Of a DNA stretch of 64,000 nt, positions 31,301 to 39,804 are shown in pieces. How positions within the stretch are numbered: position 1 is the first letter of the stretch; each line of letters opens with the position of its first letter. Source of the DNA: Bacteroidota bacterium (lineage in GTDB: Bacteria; Bacteroidota; Bacteroidia; NS11-12g; UBA9320). Made by a program: the position numbers and the translations under genes. Where the stretch lies: positions 1 to 64,000 of the forward strand of contig JABWCE010000001.1 of assembly GCA_013359235.1 (NCBI GenBank), given 5' to 3'. The notes under the pieces were generated by a model that saw only the letters and a list, made by a program, of their open reading frames with translations, ran no database searches and was not told the DNA's origin.

Positions 31301-32579
31301 AAACTTTTCAATATATCCATCACTTATACCAAAGGCAAGTTTTGGTATAGCCTGTGAAAATGATTCTATTAAATGTGCTGATTTAACCTCACAAAGTTCA
31401 ACTTCAATTACATTTAGAAACTGGATATACAATAAAACAAATTATTTAGATAGTACTTTCAAAATGAAAGTTACATCAAATGGTATTCATCCAATAGTTT
31501 TAAAACTCACATCAAAAGAAAACTGTATTTTTAGCAAAGACACATTTTTTACAGTAAACGAAAAACCAATTCCAGATTTTCAATATTTTTCAAAATGCAA
31601 TGATAATACATTGGTTTTTAGTGATAAATCAATTGCCGGGACAAACTCAAAAATAATTTCAAGAAAATGGTTTTCTGAAAACTATTTGATTAATTTTATT
31701 GATTCTTCAATAGTAAACAAGTTTAACAATGCAGGTTCAACAAATATAAAATTGGTAGTTCAAAATTCATTTCAGTGCATTGATAGTATTGCTAAAAACA
31801 TAGATATACCAAAAGAAAATTTTGCCGATTTTATAGCAAACGATGCATGTCCGAATGATACTGTTAAAATTACTTTCAGCGGTTACACCGGCAACAATAA
31901 AATTAATTTTCACAGGGTAAATTGGGGTGATGGTGTAAATTCTTCATTTCTACCATTAGCTCACTCATATAATAACACAGGCAAATTTTTAATAAAATAT
32001 CAAATTGAAACCTTACCGGGTTGCAAATTTGATACTTCAAAATTTGTAACTATTCACCCCGTTCCGCAGGCATCATTTACATACTATCCGCCTTTTCCGG
32101 ATATAATAAATTCGCAGGTAACAATTAAAGACAATTCAAGTGGTGCTGTAAATTGGTATTATACAATAAGCGATGGAGCTAAAATCAACTCTCAAAATGC
32201 TGTTTACAATTTCATTGACTCTGGTAAGTACAATATTGTACAATTTGCATCAAACGAGTTCGGATGTATTGATACAGCTATAAGACAAGTATTTGTAAAT
32301 TATATTTTGCTAACTTATATCCCAAACTCATTCAGCCCGGGAAATGATAATATTAATCCTGAATTTTTCCCAACTGGGTTAGGAATTAAAGAATACAAAA
32401 TGACAATTTTTAATCGCTGGGGCGAAATAGTTTTTGAAAATGACTGGGGTAAAAATCACTGGGACGGAACTTATAAAGGCGAATTTGTCCCCACAGGAAT
32501 ATATCATTACTTCATTCAAATACGCGACTATGGCAATAAACGACATGATTACAGCGGCATTTTAAATGTAATTAAATAA
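25308..32579 (+). CDS. Giant T9SS-exported surface protein with PKD-like repeats and type B sorting domain
   Basis: A 2423-residue exported protein. A signal peptide ends near residue 28 (NITSFCQ). Residues ~30-1500 are long beta-sandwich stretches resembling DUF11/'conserved repeat' modules, rich in Asn, Ser, Thr and paired Cys. Residues ~1500-2330 contain several PKD-like domains with the recurring 'C..D.i.f.d.S.....i..y.W' pattern, for example SLCNDSSEKNFSIYPS and CPNDTVKITFSG. The last ~88 residues are a type B (gliding-motility-associated) sorting domain: YIPNSFSPGNDNINPEF, YKMTIFNRWGEIVFE, GTYKGEFVPTGIYHYFI. It is probably secreted through T9SS and may act in adhesion; no catalytic motif is visible. 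Confidence 0.9.
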   Translation: MPNCKKFLFSAVSVLFFMTAVNITSFCQSKKFSLQFTLPSNITVCHNYDSVVFEIRNIHTFGVINVYNTIKLPTGCKYISGSLKSNAVSEFNISNLNSPVFKLKDFTLAGYLKFSIKISSDCNLQSFVSKGNQALINSDFTYTGGSESHVSGNINVKSANILINSISNQVKNAYIKDIFIREILIKNTGNGSSKDFLFFRVSGSGVSIKSSRMKDKYSYDSIISKIDSNDFLKVGNNDKYFDIGEEIKIYDTVRVLKCSNLSSVYYIKFGCQNTICNSTSKNAVINIDAFTQGLFIKPTSVINWCFDLSKPSKNNLLIINKSNKQISNTIINIYQTWNGGFYNSQMSAIDTSTLAISKGKWGKQLSKNYLSFDYNKNSSYFTCLGSTPIGGISLKIGDLAVGDTIYINWSCFSCFPDICNTTITANRWMYSATYSDLCGNNYQIKETWGSYGGAQYFTALPWIPTDIVAGTPEKLNYTITSSSLINLSSKSQFAVKLNIPNGLTHNLKTDDFKFSDLDGVEWKPYKLIFDSKDYWAYFNNPPIDILKSELNIIVSTDCKNGSSGLKNINLNILYKIDSTCNSKYFQLYCNTSQTKVHCKLNCSNGGMLFKGFKVVRKNYGLPDNDNNGVADTSGTLNMQKVKSHISILFDTISAKYSGIVFSSGSTNVFFNGKLKTTIANGNLVTPISTNLRIYRNGKLRYSCDKLSMTSSLSGTNRNCDLDFTSNAAKTAGCANFSNYFFLNGDSVVISLNFVYSTNIGNYSGDLKFTNTDFFLSTTPNPSPSQKLQCDTLNGSHILLSNYYIDYYTENYTTNTCDGVALNQNFYFSAGNCCNNYVGGNQFSFEYRKFTYLHKIGVILPTGYLYKDASFTYYYTTGTSKYKTKTFSGLKPFKISQDTIFFNIDTFLNPQKGIYYQSDEGWIATMQIKLLPTCNSAINTLEPVTYLSYYRWITNNQNVIYKYYNDFVKFEHPKILLTPINSNSISNKDTFTWDVVVTNELSGNTVNNLWISNTDKNKAEIIAVKDLSNGTFLSKQADIFKIGNLSSANTRNIRIYAKSKDCKTDSIKVAFGWNCNTYPDSFDVYNCKNLLKYVTLTLNPLPPLIISKLIDDTSSTDVCTNRFYEAVIANTDEENIYNLKLKVTIPQGTTFVDSGMYYSFPYGNKFYKLSKPTILSGNTYIWNLSDSIASLKQGLAKVSDTLKNKIKIRFYLETNCNIIAGSVVSIIPEGTMGCGEPVRKIGFTGNPIKIKGAQNSYFTSVKLSYDSINLCKPEVNFKAKVIYLGPVNTKNGDSIILSLPKGFYPDTTSLVTKNIKGRGDLKNINNQVNWLWSIPTGTLPGDSSELIFKIKINGNNISCGQEQFSLMSFTKKKAYCQKNNDSCFIKSATGTFAKNYILKKSNPVVTLLRASSTNAGDSGEMANIAFTVKNSLNEIDTTISSTFYLVADRNMNGKFDISDFVISKYTISNGFLPSQLLNFNFNGFIKNTDACNLIIVSDPSNCQCFSNAISIFSLKLNNAGRDTTFCSNYNVILGLDSVKNFKYEWMPSTYLKYPYKSKTVYSKFNISNTEENKNYILKTAKPGSCYSYDTIKLISNPVIILPKLKDTINLCSGKTVNIGDTAKGGKGTLSFNWSPPSGLSSTNKMIVSAGTLLPTKYYLTINDQNNCKIKDSIYLKIVYAPNVKIAYEGNCEKKEIKFKDVSDYRGSGKGNVIWKINFNNIYQPDPTFIYDTLGYYFTRLVAENQYGCIDSGYKYVKIFGNPVVSSTKQNLCFGDSLKLTDKSIVAQMNIKAVNWLFSTDTATGKSVSKSFNSGGKHYFYQQVISDSGCISTYFDSVFITQKPKAQFSKTYKCLYDSIIFNSLPIIYDNDSIINYKWNIENNVFTQSNLKLKFDTSGIYKISLSIKTKNNCSDSISNNVVINPAPVAIFTTKDYCPYDTVIISENSTIKTGNISNYKWILDGKTIDSGKVYFNSKIAVGLHKLKLMITSDSLCNDSSEKNFSIYPSLIPKASFGIACENDSIKCADLTSQSSTSITFRNWIYNKTNYLDSTFKMKVTSNGIHPIVLKLTSKENCIFSKDTFFTVNEKPIPDFQYFSKCNDNTLVFSDKSIAGTNSKIISRKWFSENYLINFIDSSIVNKFNNAGSTNIKLVVQNSFQCIDSIAKNIDIPKENFADFIANDACPNDTVKITFSGYTGNNKINFHRVNWGDGVNSSFLPLAHSYNNTGKFLIKYQIETLPGCKFDTSKFVTIHPVPQASFTYYPPFPDIINSQVTIKDNSSGAVNWYYTISDGAKINSQNAVYNFIDSGKYNIVQFASNEFGCIDTAIRQVFVNYILLTYIPNSFSPGNDNINPEFFPTGLGIKEYKMTIFNRWGEIVFENDWGKNHWDGTYKGEFVPTGIYHYFIQIRDYGNKRHDYSGILNVIK

Positions 32580-32603
32580 ATTTTTAAAAGTTTTATTTCT
32601 GCA

Positions 32604-32634
32604 TTTGAAAAGTAAAATCAGATTTCTATATTTG
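32604..32634 (+). promoter_or_regulatory. Bacteroidota-type promoter for the tRNA-Gly/tRNA-Leu pair
   Basis: TTTG at 32604-32607 and TATATTTG at 32627-32634 are separated by exactly 19 nt, a perfect match to the -33/-7 consensus of the Bacteroidota primary sigma factor. The tRNA-Gly gene begins 15 bp downstream. Confidence 0.75.
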
Positions 32635-32649
32635 CAGCACCAAAAAAAA

Positions 32650-32722
<73 letters not shown>

Positions 32723-32784
32723 CAATTCAATTGATTTTTTTTGAATTAAGTTCTCTGTATAAAAAGTAAAAATTCAAAAAAATT

Positions 32785-32868
32785 GCCCGGGTGGTGGAAT
32801 TGGTAGACACGCAGGACTTAAAATCCTGTGGCTTCGCGGCTGTACGGGTTCAAGTCCCGTCCCGGGTA
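32785..32868 (+). tRNA. tRNA-Leu (anticodon TAA)
   Basis: An 84-nt tRNA with the long variable arm of the leucine class (TGGCTTCGCGGCTGT). The acceptor strand GCCCGGG pairs with CCCGGGT (G-U at the first pair). The anticodon loop CTTAAAA gives anticodon UAA, and the T-loop is GTTCAAGTC. CCA is not encoded. It is probably cotranscribed with the upstream tRNA-Gly. Confidence 0.97.
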
Positions 32869-32995
32869 CTTCTTAAAAACTTATAATTTTTTAAAAAAAC
32901 TGACATGATTTGTTAAATTTTAAATTCAATTATTAAAATCAAACTAAGCTTTATCAAGAAAAAAACAATTTCCAACTATAAACCCTCAATAGACT

Positions 32996-33025
32996 TTTGC
33001 TCATTAATTTTTGATATTATTTTTG
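32996..33025 (+). promoter_or_regulatory. Bacteroidota-type promoter for the HtrA-like protease gene
   Basis: TTTG at 32996-32999 and TATTTTTG at 33018-33025 are separated by 18 nt. The -7 box ends 18 bp before the ATG at 33044. Its position supports 33044 as the real start, because the alternative in-frame start at 33011 lies inside the promoter. Confidence 0.65.
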
Positions 33026-33043
33026 CCTTTTATTGAAAAAAAT

Positions 33044-34468
33044 ATGAAAAAGTGGATAGTAATTATTTTGGTTTCTTCTTTATGTGGCGTGAGTAGTTCA
33101 TTTCTATTTTCTAAATTCAACAAAAATGAAGATTTTTCGGGAATTGAAAATTTTAAAAATGTAGCTCGTAACGTAAATTACAATTCAACCGGATATTCAC
33201 CTGTTGATTTTGTAAAAGCTGGCGAAAAAGCAACGCCATGTGTGGTTTTCATCAAAACAAAATCTGAAGTGCAACGCCAAAGTGGTTGGGGCTGGTTTTT
33301 TGATTTTGACCCATTTGGCAGTATTGGCGAAGTAGCAAGTAGCGGAAGTGGCGTTATCATTTCAAAAGACGGATATATAGTAACCAATAACCATGTAATA
33401 AAGGGTGCAAAAACCATTGAAGTTGTATTAAACAAAAATCGCCGCACTTACAAAGCAAATCTTATTGGTTCGCATCCTTCATCAGATTTGGCATTATTAA
33501 AAATTGATGCCGAAAATTTACCTTTCATACAATTTGCCAACTCAGAAGAATTAAAAATCGGCGAATGGGTTGTGGCAGTGGGCAATCCTTTCAATTTAAC
33601 ATCTACTGTTACAGCAGGTATTGTAAGTGCAAAAGGTAGAAACATAAATATTGTAAACGAGCAATTCCCAATTGAATCATTTATACAAACCGATGCAGCT
33701 ATAAATCCTGGAAACAGCGGCGGTGCCCTTGTTGATTTGAACGGTAACCTTGTTGGAATAAATACTGCTATTGCTTCAAAAACAGGATCGTATGTAGGTT
33801 ACGGATTTGCTATACCATCAAAAATTGTAGCAAAGATTATTAAAGATTTAAAAGAATTTTCAACCGTACAAAGAGCTTTTTCGGGAATAAGTGTTCAAGA
33901 CATTGAAGGCGATTTGGCTAATAAATTTAAAGACCAAAGTACTGGAGTTTATGTAACTTCGGTTTCTGAAAGCTGTCCTGATGCAAAAAAGTATATTGAA
34001 AAAGCTGATATTATTCTAAAAATCAACGGTCATATAATTGACAATAAATCTATCTACGATGAGCAATTAGCCTATTACAGACCTGGCGATAAAGTAATTT
34101 TCACAATTTTAAGAGATGGAAAAGAATCCGAAAAAACCATACAACTTGTAAACGAAAATGGCGAAACAAATGTTTATAAACGTGTAGTTTTAAGTTCTGA
34201 AATCCTCGGAGCCGATTTTGAACCTATAACCAAAATAGAAAAAGATTTGTACAAAGTAAATTCTGGCATAAAAATTATTATGGTAAAATCGGGGCGAATT
34301 GCCCAAATGGGTTTTAGTGAAGGATACATTATTACTTCTGTTAATCAAAAGAAAGACAAAACTCCCGAAGAACTTATAAGTATTCTTGAAAACTCAAATG
34401 GAAGAACAATACTTGAAGTTATATCGCCAGAAGGACAAAAAAGCGTAAACCAATTTTATTTCTATTAA
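33044..34468 (+). CDS. HtrA/DegP-family periplasmic serine protease
   Basis: A 474-residue envelope quality-control protease. A membrane anchor or signal peptide covers residues ~4-23. The trypsin-like domain has the full triad: H117 in [11 protein letters not shown]148 in [11 protein letters not shown], and S225 in NPGNSGGAL. Two PDZ domains follow, around residues 275-375 and 385-470; the second is weak. Family members degrade or refold misfolded periplasmic and outer-membrane proteins. The start at 33044 is chosen because a promoter covers the earlier frame start. The uvrA gene begins 12 bp after its stop, so the two may be cotranscribed. Confidence 0.94.
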   Translation: MKKWIVIILVSSLCGVSSSFLFSKFNKNEDFSGIENFKNVARNVNYNSTGYSPVDFVKAGEKATPCVVFIKTKSEVQRQSGWGWFFDFDPFGSIGEVASSGSGVIISKDGYIVTNNHVIKGAKTIEVVLNKNRRTYKANLIGSHPSSDLALLKIDAENLPFIQFANSEELKIGEWVVAVGNPFNLTSTVTAGIVSAKGRNINIVNEQFPIESFIQTDAAINPGNSGGALVDLNGNLVGINTAIASKTGSYVGYGFAIPSKIVAKIIKDLKEFSTVQRAFSGISVQDIEGDLANKFKDQSTGVYVTSVSESCPDAKKYIEKADIILKINGHIIDNKSIYDEQLAYYRPGDKVIFTILRDGKESEKTIQLVNENGETNVYKRVVLSSEILGADFEPITKIEKDLYKVNSGIKIIMVKSGRIAQMGFSEGYIITSVNQKKDKTPEELISILENSNGRTILEVISPEGQKSVNQFYFY

Positions 34469-34480
34469 TAAAATTTAAAA

Positions 34481-37294
34481 TTGCAAGAAGAAAAATACAT
34501 CGAAATAATTGGTGCCAAACTGCACAATCTAAAAAATATAAATGTAAAAATACCCCGTAACAAATTTGTGGTAGTTACAGGAGTATCAGGCTCCGGAAAA
34601 TCATCTTTAGTTTTTGATACATTGTTTGCCGAAGGGCAGAGAAGATATGTAGAAAGCCTCTCGTCTTATGCACGCCAGTTTCTTGGAAGACTTGAAAAAC
34701 CTGAGGTTGATTATATAAATGGATTAACTCCATCAATTGCTATTGAACAAAAAGTAAATACACGCAATCCACGAAGTACTGTAGCTACAAGTACCGAAAT
34801 TTACGAGTATTTAAAACTGCTCTTTGCAAGAGCCGGACATACATTTAGCCCTTTAAGTAATAAAGAAGTAAAATGCTTTGAAGTAAATGATGTTGTAAAA
34901 TTTATAAATTCACAACCTCTCAATTCACACATATACATTACGGTAAAACTCAATCAAAACAAAGATGCTATTTCAAAAATCAAAACTTTGATGCAAAACG
35001 GGTTTACACGACTTTTGATTAACGATGAGGTAATAAAAATTGAAGATTTTTTAAAATCTGAAAAAAACATTCAAAAAAACACATATCTCATTATTGATAG
35101 ATTAATATATGATAGTAACGATGCGGGTTTTGATAATCGTTTGGCCGATTCTGTTCAAACAGCATTTTATGAAGGTAAAGGCGAAATATGGGTACTAATT
35201 AAAAATAATGAAGAAAACTCTTGGAATTCTTTTTCAAACCGTTTCGAAAAAGATGGTATAAAGTTTGAAAAACCAAGTGTAAATCTTTTAAGTTTTAACA
35301 ATCCTTACGGAGCATGCAAACGCTGTGAAGGTTTTGGCAGTGTTATAGGTATAGACGAAGATTTGGTAATACCGGACAAAAATCTTTCACTTTACGAAGG
35401 TGCTGTAGCTCCCTGGAGAAGCGAAGGAATGACTGAATGGAAAATAAATTTTTTAAATACTTCAATTGATAAAAATTTCCCTATTCACAGGTCATATAAT
35501 TTGTTAAACGAACAAGAAAAAGATATTTTGTGGAATGGTGATGAAAAAATAAAAGGAATAAATGTATTTTTCAAATCAATAGAAGAACAATCATACAAAA
35601 TACAATACAGGGTAATGTTGAGCAAATATCGAGGAAAAACCATTTGCCCCGATTGCAGAGGTGTAAGGCTAAGAAAAGATGCTGCTTATATTAAACTATT
35701 ACATACAAATAAATTAAAAGGCAATTATAATTTCGGGAACAATTTTGCCTCAATAAGCGATATTTTACTCATGCCGGTTGCTGTAGCCTTCAAGTACTTT
35801 GAAGAACTAAAACTAAACTCAAATGATGAAAAAATTGCATCTCGATTACTTATTGAAATTAAAAATCGTTTAAAATTTTTGCTCGACGTTGGCTTAGGAT
35901 ACCTTTCTCTTAACCGTTTAAGTAACAGTTTGAGTGGTGGCGAATCGCAGAGGATTAACCTTGCAACATCTCTAGGAAGCAGCCTTGTTGGAAGTACGTA
36001 CATACTTGACGAGCCCAGTATCGGTTTGCATCCACGCGATACTGAAAAACTGATTGATGTATTAAAAAATTTAAAAAAATTAGGAAATTCGGTAATTATT
36101 GTTGAGCATGATGAAGAAATTATGTCATCATCAGAACATATAATTGATATAGGTCCAATGGCAGGCTCAAACGGCGGAAACATAGTTTACGAAGGAAATT
36201 TTAAAAATATATATCAAAGTGATAGTCTTACTGCAAAATATCTATCTGGCAAAATGAAAATAGAAACTCCACTACATAGAAGAAACTGGAGTAATTTTAT
36301 TAAATTAGGGAAATGCAATTTGAATAATTTAAAAAATATTGATGTAACATTTCCTTTAAATGTTATAACATGTGTAACCGGAGTAAGCGGAAGCGGAAAA
36401 ACTTCGCTGGTCAAGGGTATCCTCTACCCCGCCCTGCAAAAGATTAACGGAAATTTTACAAATATCAGAACCGGAAAATTTGATAATATTTCGGGCGATA
36501 TAAAATTGATTAAGCAAATAGAATTAATAGACCAAAATCCAATTGGAAAATCAACAAGAAGCAATCCGGTAACCTATGTAAAGGCATGGGACAGTATTAG
36601 AGAATTATTTGCAGATATGCCACTTTCTAAAAGAAATGGTTTAAAATCGCAACATTTTTCATTTAATGTAGATGGTGGCAGATGCGAACAATGCAAAGGC
36701 GAAGGCGAAGAAACCGTAGAAATGCAGTTTATGGCTGACATACATTTAACTTGTGATATATGTAAAGGCAAAAGATTTAAAGACGAAGTCTTAGAAATTT
36801 TATACAAAGGAAAAAATATTTATGATATTCTTTGCCTTACAGTTGATGAAGCTATTGAGTTTTTCAACGAAAATAAAAATATTTCAAATAAACTTAAACC
36901 CTTACAGGAAGTTGGACTTGGCTATGTAAAATTAGGTCAAAGCAGCGCTACATTGAGCGGTGGCGAAGCTCAGAGAGTAAAACTCGCTTCTTTTCTCACC
37001 TCAGGCAAAAACCATGAGCCGGTTTTATTTATTTTTGACGAGCCCACAACAGGTTTACATTTTAACGATATTGAAAAACTTGTGAAATCATTCAATTCTC
37101 TAATAACTAACGGTCATACTGTAATAATTATAGAACATAATCTTGAAGTTATAAAATGTGCAGACTGGGTAATTGATATTGGACCTGAAGGTGGCGAAAA
37201 TGGAGGGAAAATAATATATGAAGGAACACCTGAAGGATTAATATTAAACCCAAACAGCTATACCGCAAAATATCTCAAGCCAAAATTAAATTAA
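34481..37294 (+). CDS. uvrA: Excinuclease ABC subunit A
   Basis: A 937-residue ATPase that finds DNA damage in nucleotide excision repair with UvrB and UvrC. Both ABC modules are intact: Walker [16 protein letters not shown] (residues ~34-48) and [13 protein letters not shown] (~633-645), signatures LSGGESQRI and [11 protein letters not shown], and Walker B segments with [13 protein letters not shown] and [10 protein letters not shown]. The zinc modules are CKRCEGFG...CPDC and CEQCKGEGE...CDIC. No ATG fits the family's start; the frame opens with TTG (34481) giving [19 protein letters not shown], which aligns well. It follows the HtrA gene by 12 bp. Confidence 0.97.
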   Translation: MQEEKYIEIIGAKLHNLKNINVKIPRNKFVVVTGVSGSGKSSLVFDTLFAEGQRRYVESLSSYARQFLGRLEKPEVDYINGLTPSIAIEQKVNTRNPRSTVATSTEIYEYLKLLFARAGHTFSPLSNKEVKCFEVNDVVKFINSQPLNSHIYITVKLNQNKDAISKIKTLMQNGFTRLLINDEVIKIEDFLKSEKNIQKNTYLIIDRLIYDSNDAGFDNRLADSVQTAFYEGKGEIWVLIKNNEENSWNSFSNRFEKDGIKFEKPSVNLLSFNNPYGACKRCEGFGSVIGIDEDLVIPDKNLSLYEGAVAPWRSEGMTEWKINFLNTSIDKNFPIHRSYNLLNEQEKDILWNGDEKIKGINVFFKSIEEQSYKIQYRVMLSKYRGKTICPDCRGVRLRKDAAYIKLLHTNKLKGNYNFGNNFASISDILLMPVAVAFKYFEELKLNSNDEKIASRLLIEIKNRLKFLLDVGLGYLSLNRLSNSLSGGESQRINLATSLGSSLVGSTYILDEPSIGLHPRDTEKLIDVLKNLKKLGNSVIIVEHDEEIMSSSEHIIDIGPMAGSNGGNIVYEGNFKNIYQSDSLTAKYLSGKMKIETPLHRRNWSNFIKLGKCNLNNLKNIDVTFPLNVITCVTGVSGSGKTSLVKGILYPALQKINGNFTNIRTGKFDNISGDIKLIKQIELIDQNPIGKSTRSNPVTYVKAWDSIRELFADMPLSKRNGLKSQHFSFNVDGGRCEQCKGEGEETVEMQFMADIHLTCDICKGKRFKDEVLEILYKGKNIYDILCLTVDEAIEFFNENKNISNKLKPLQEVGLGYVKLGQSSATLSGGEAQRVKLASFLTSGKNHEPVLFIFDEPTTGLHFNDIEKLVKSFNSLITNGHTVIIIEHNLEVIKCADWVIDIGPEGGENGGKIIYEGTPEGLILNPNSYTAKYLKPKLN

Positions 37295-37319
37295 CGTAGG
37301 TTCGATTTAAAACCCAATC

Positions 37320-37338
37320 TTTGCACCAAAGGAGCAAA
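37320..37338. repeat. Short hairpin resembling dispersed Bacteroidota palindromes
   Basis: TTTGCACC and GGAGCAAA (one mismatch) flank a 3-nt AAA loop, followed by ATATTTATAGAA. Hairpins of this general form followed by A/T-rich ATTTATAGAA-like text occur as dispersed intergenic repeats in some Bacteroidota genomes, as I recall. Only one copy is seen here. The rest of the 183-bp gap after uvrA holds nothing recognisable. It could also help end uvrA transcription. Confidence 0.4.
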
Positions 37339-37477
37339 ATATTTATAGAATGATTAAACCATTAAATATAATTGAAATAATTTGTTACAAGCAACATTTG
37401 TTTCAATATACAATAATTATTCAATTTTTATTTACATTTAAAATGCAAGCAATTTCTTATATCTAACTCACATTAAA

Positions 37478-38782
37478 TTAGTCATTTTCAAGTGCTGCTT
37501 TTCCTTCTTTTGGACCAATTCGCAACAATAACGTAAAGCCCAATATGAAAATGATAATAAGGAAAACTATTGAAAGCCGCATATTATTTGTTAACCCTTC
37601 GATAAAACCAAAAAGAAAAACACCAATTACAAGTCCTATTTTTTCCGCAACATCAAAAAAACTGAAATACGAAGTATTATCATTTGTAGCAGGTATCAGT
37701 TTAGCAAATGTGCTACGGCTCATAGATTGTATGCTGCCCATAACAAAACCCACAGTACAGGCTAAAAAATAAAACTGAATTTGAGTTTTTATGAAATAAC
37801 CGAGGATACAAATTATCATCCAGATAAATACACTTATCTTAATAACATTGAAATTGCCGATTTTTGACGACAAATTGCTCATAAGCCACGCCCCTACTGC
37901 ACCTACAAGTTGAATTAATATAACTGCGGCAATAAGTCCTGATTTATCAGAACCTGTAAAAATTTCTTTGCTTGCAAATGGCACAGCAACAATCATTACT
38001 GTTTGTACACCACAATTATATACAAAGTATGAAAGTAAAAATTTACGCAATACAAATTGCTCTTTAATTTCGCCAAAAACTTTTTTCAATTCTTTAAAAC
38101 CATTGAGAAATGGATTTTTAATGTTTTTTCTTATTACTGATTTTGGCAAACGCCAATAAGTTATATGTGCAAAACCAATCCACCACAACCCCACTAATAT
38201 AAAAACATAACGCACATTAAAATTAAAAACTTTTATTGCAATTAACGAAGCCACAAGTAATATTGTACTACCTATGTAGCCCATTGTAAAACCCCTTGCA
38301 CTAAGTTTGTCGTGCAATGCAGGTTCGGCAATTTCGGGCAAATAAGCATTGTAAAAGACCAAACTTCCCCAAAACCCTACACATGCCATCATTACAGCAA
38401 ACATGCTCCATTCAAGATGTTGTGCATTAAAAAAATACAGGCATATACAACTCAAAGAACCAATTGCACAAAAGAGTTTTAAAAAAAATTTTTTATTTCC
38501 CCAAAAATCAGCAACACCACTTAAAATCGGAGTTGTAAACACCACAATTAAATATGCAAATGAAAAAACATAATTATAAAGTTCGGTATTTATAAGTTCG
38601 AAACCCCAAAACTGAACTTTGTCAGATATTACATTTCCTGAAACTTTATCAATTACACTAGTTTGGTTTTGATAAAATATTGGAAAAATTGCTGATGCTA
38701 TTACAAGATTATAAACTGAATTTGCCCAGTCGTACATCACCCAACCATTCATAACTTTTGGGTTGTTTTTTTCAATTTGCAT
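37478..38782 (-). CDS. MFS transporter of the UMF1 / Atg22-like family
   Basis: A 434-residue inner-membrane protein with about 12 hydrophobic segments. The opening VMNGWVMYDWANSVYNLVIASAIFPIF is typical of the UMF1 (unknown major facilitator, Atg22-related) family, as is ILSGVADFWGNKK between the second and third helices and QSMSRSTFAKLIP in the second half. Yeast Atg22 exports amino acids from the vacuole, but the substrates of bacterial members are not known. It stands alone and diverges from the L,D-transpeptidase gene at 38949. Confidence 0.9.
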   Translation of the reverse strand: MQIEKNNPKVMNGWVMYDWANSVYNLVIASAIFPIFYQNQTSVIDKVSGNVISDKVQFWGFELINTELYNYVFSFAYLIVVFTTPILSGVADFWGNKKFFLKLFCAIGSLSCICLYFFNAQHLEWSMFAVMMACVGFWGSLVFYNAYLPEIAEPALHDKLSARGFTMGYIGSTILLVASLIAIKVFNFNVRYVFILVGLWWIGFAHITYWRLPKSVIRKNIKNPFLNGFKELKKVFGEIKEQFVLRKFLLSYFVYNCGVQTVMIVAVPFASKEIFTGSDKSGLIAAVILIQLVGAVGAWLMSNLSSKIGNFNVIKISVFIWMIICILGYFIKTQIQFYFLACTVGFVMGSIQSMSRSTFAKLIPATNDNTSYFSFFDVAEKIGLVIGVFLFGFIEGLTNNMRLSIVFLIIIFILGFTLLLRIGPKEGKAALEND

Positions 38783-38948
38783 TTGCCAAAAGTAATAATT
38801 TTAACCAGTAAAGGACATTTTTTTATTTTTTTCTGATATAAAAATCTGACATTTTAGACACAAAACAATAAGGAACGGCAATTGCACGTTTTAAAGTTTT
38901 GATTTTAAAAAAAATTTGATTTTATTCGCACAACTTTAAAAAAAACAG

Positions 38949-39755
38949 ATGCTTAAAAAAACAATAGCATTATTATTAGTTTCAATTGTTTTTCAGTCTT
39001 TCAAAACGGCTGATAAAATTGCTATTGATATTGAGCATTTTTCTGTTTTCGAAAACATAGAGCAAGTAAAAGCCAAAATTCTTCCTAATGTAACTAATGC
39101 AATTACTTTTGGCGATAGCACTGTGTGCAACAATCAAGATTTGCTAAACGAAATAGCAATGAATAAATTTAACGAGTTCAATTTCAAAAAATGGGATAAT
39201 CTTAAATTTGATGTATTTTTTCTTGCTTACAAAGGCTACAATACCTTACTTGCTGAAGGTATAATTTCAAACTCACGTTATTTATCAATTATAAATTACA
39301 GTATTTCGGCAAACAAAAAGCGGCTTTGGGTTCTTGACATGCAAAAAAACAAAATTGCAATTAACGATTTGGTTTCGCATGGCAAAAACAGCGGAGAAGA
39401 ATATGCACATTATTTTTCTAATTCTCACGAAAGCTACAAAAGTAGTCTTGGGTTTTACATTACCGGAATGCCTTATCAGGGAAAAAATGATTATTCGTTA
39501 AGATTGCATGGTGTTGAAGAAGGAATAAACGACAATGCTTACGAAAGAGGAATAGTGATACACGGTGCCGATTATGTAAGTAATAAATTTATTAGGGCTC
39601 ACAAAAGATTAGGTCGTAGCCAGGGTTGTCCTGCTGTGCCTTTAAAATTAAACCCATGGCTTATCAAAACCATACAAGGTGGCTCGTGTATGTTTATTTA
39701 CTATCCTTCTGAAAACTATTTAAAAAATTCGCCTATTTTAAATTCAGATTTTTAA
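38949..39755 (+). CDS. L,D-transpeptidase catalytic domain protein (YkuD_2 type)
   Basis: A 268-residue exported protein with a signal peptide (residues ~1-20). It matches the 'murein L,D-transpeptidase catalytic domain family': residues ~100-245 contain YLSIINYSISANKKRLWVLD, VSHGKNSG, the histidine H195 in GIVIHGADYV, and the nucleophile C217 in GRSQGCPAVPL. Such enzymes act on peptidoglycan peptide stems, making 3-3 cross-links or attaching proteins. It is 50 bp upstream of a second, larger L,D-transpeptidase on the same strand. The exact reaction cannot be told from sequence. Confidence 0.88.
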   Translation: MLKKTIALLLVSIVFQSFKTADKIAIDIEHFSVFENIEQVKAKILPNVTNAITFGDSTVCNNQDLLNEIAMNKFNEFNFKKWDNLKFDVFFLAYKGYNTLLAEGIISNSRYLSIINYSISANKKRLWVLDMQKNKIAINDLVSHGKNSGEEYAHYFSNSHESYKSSLGFYITGMPYQGKNDYSLRLHGVEEGINDNAYERGIVIHGADYVSNKFIRAHKRLGRSQGCPAVPLKLNPWLIKTIQGGSCMFIYYPSENYLKNSPILNSDF

Positions 39756-39804
39756 AATTAAAGAAAATTTTAAGATTTGAACCGAATGTATAAATTTGCC
39801 ATGA

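Noticed and set aside
32723-32784. Terminator between tRNA-Gly and tRNA-Leu
   Set aside because: A weak A/T inverted repeat (AATTCAA and TTGAATT) is present, but without G-C pairs it is unlikely to stop transcription, and no second promoter was found for tRNA-Leu.
33011-33043. Longer N-terminus of the HtrA-like protease
   Set aside because: The first codon lies next to a clear -7 promoter element, so the ATG at 33044, which starts a signal sequence, is preferred.
35725-36183. A 152-residue frame opposite uvrA
   Set aside because: It is a shadow of conserved uvrA codons (ABC signature region), with a composition unlike the window's proteins.
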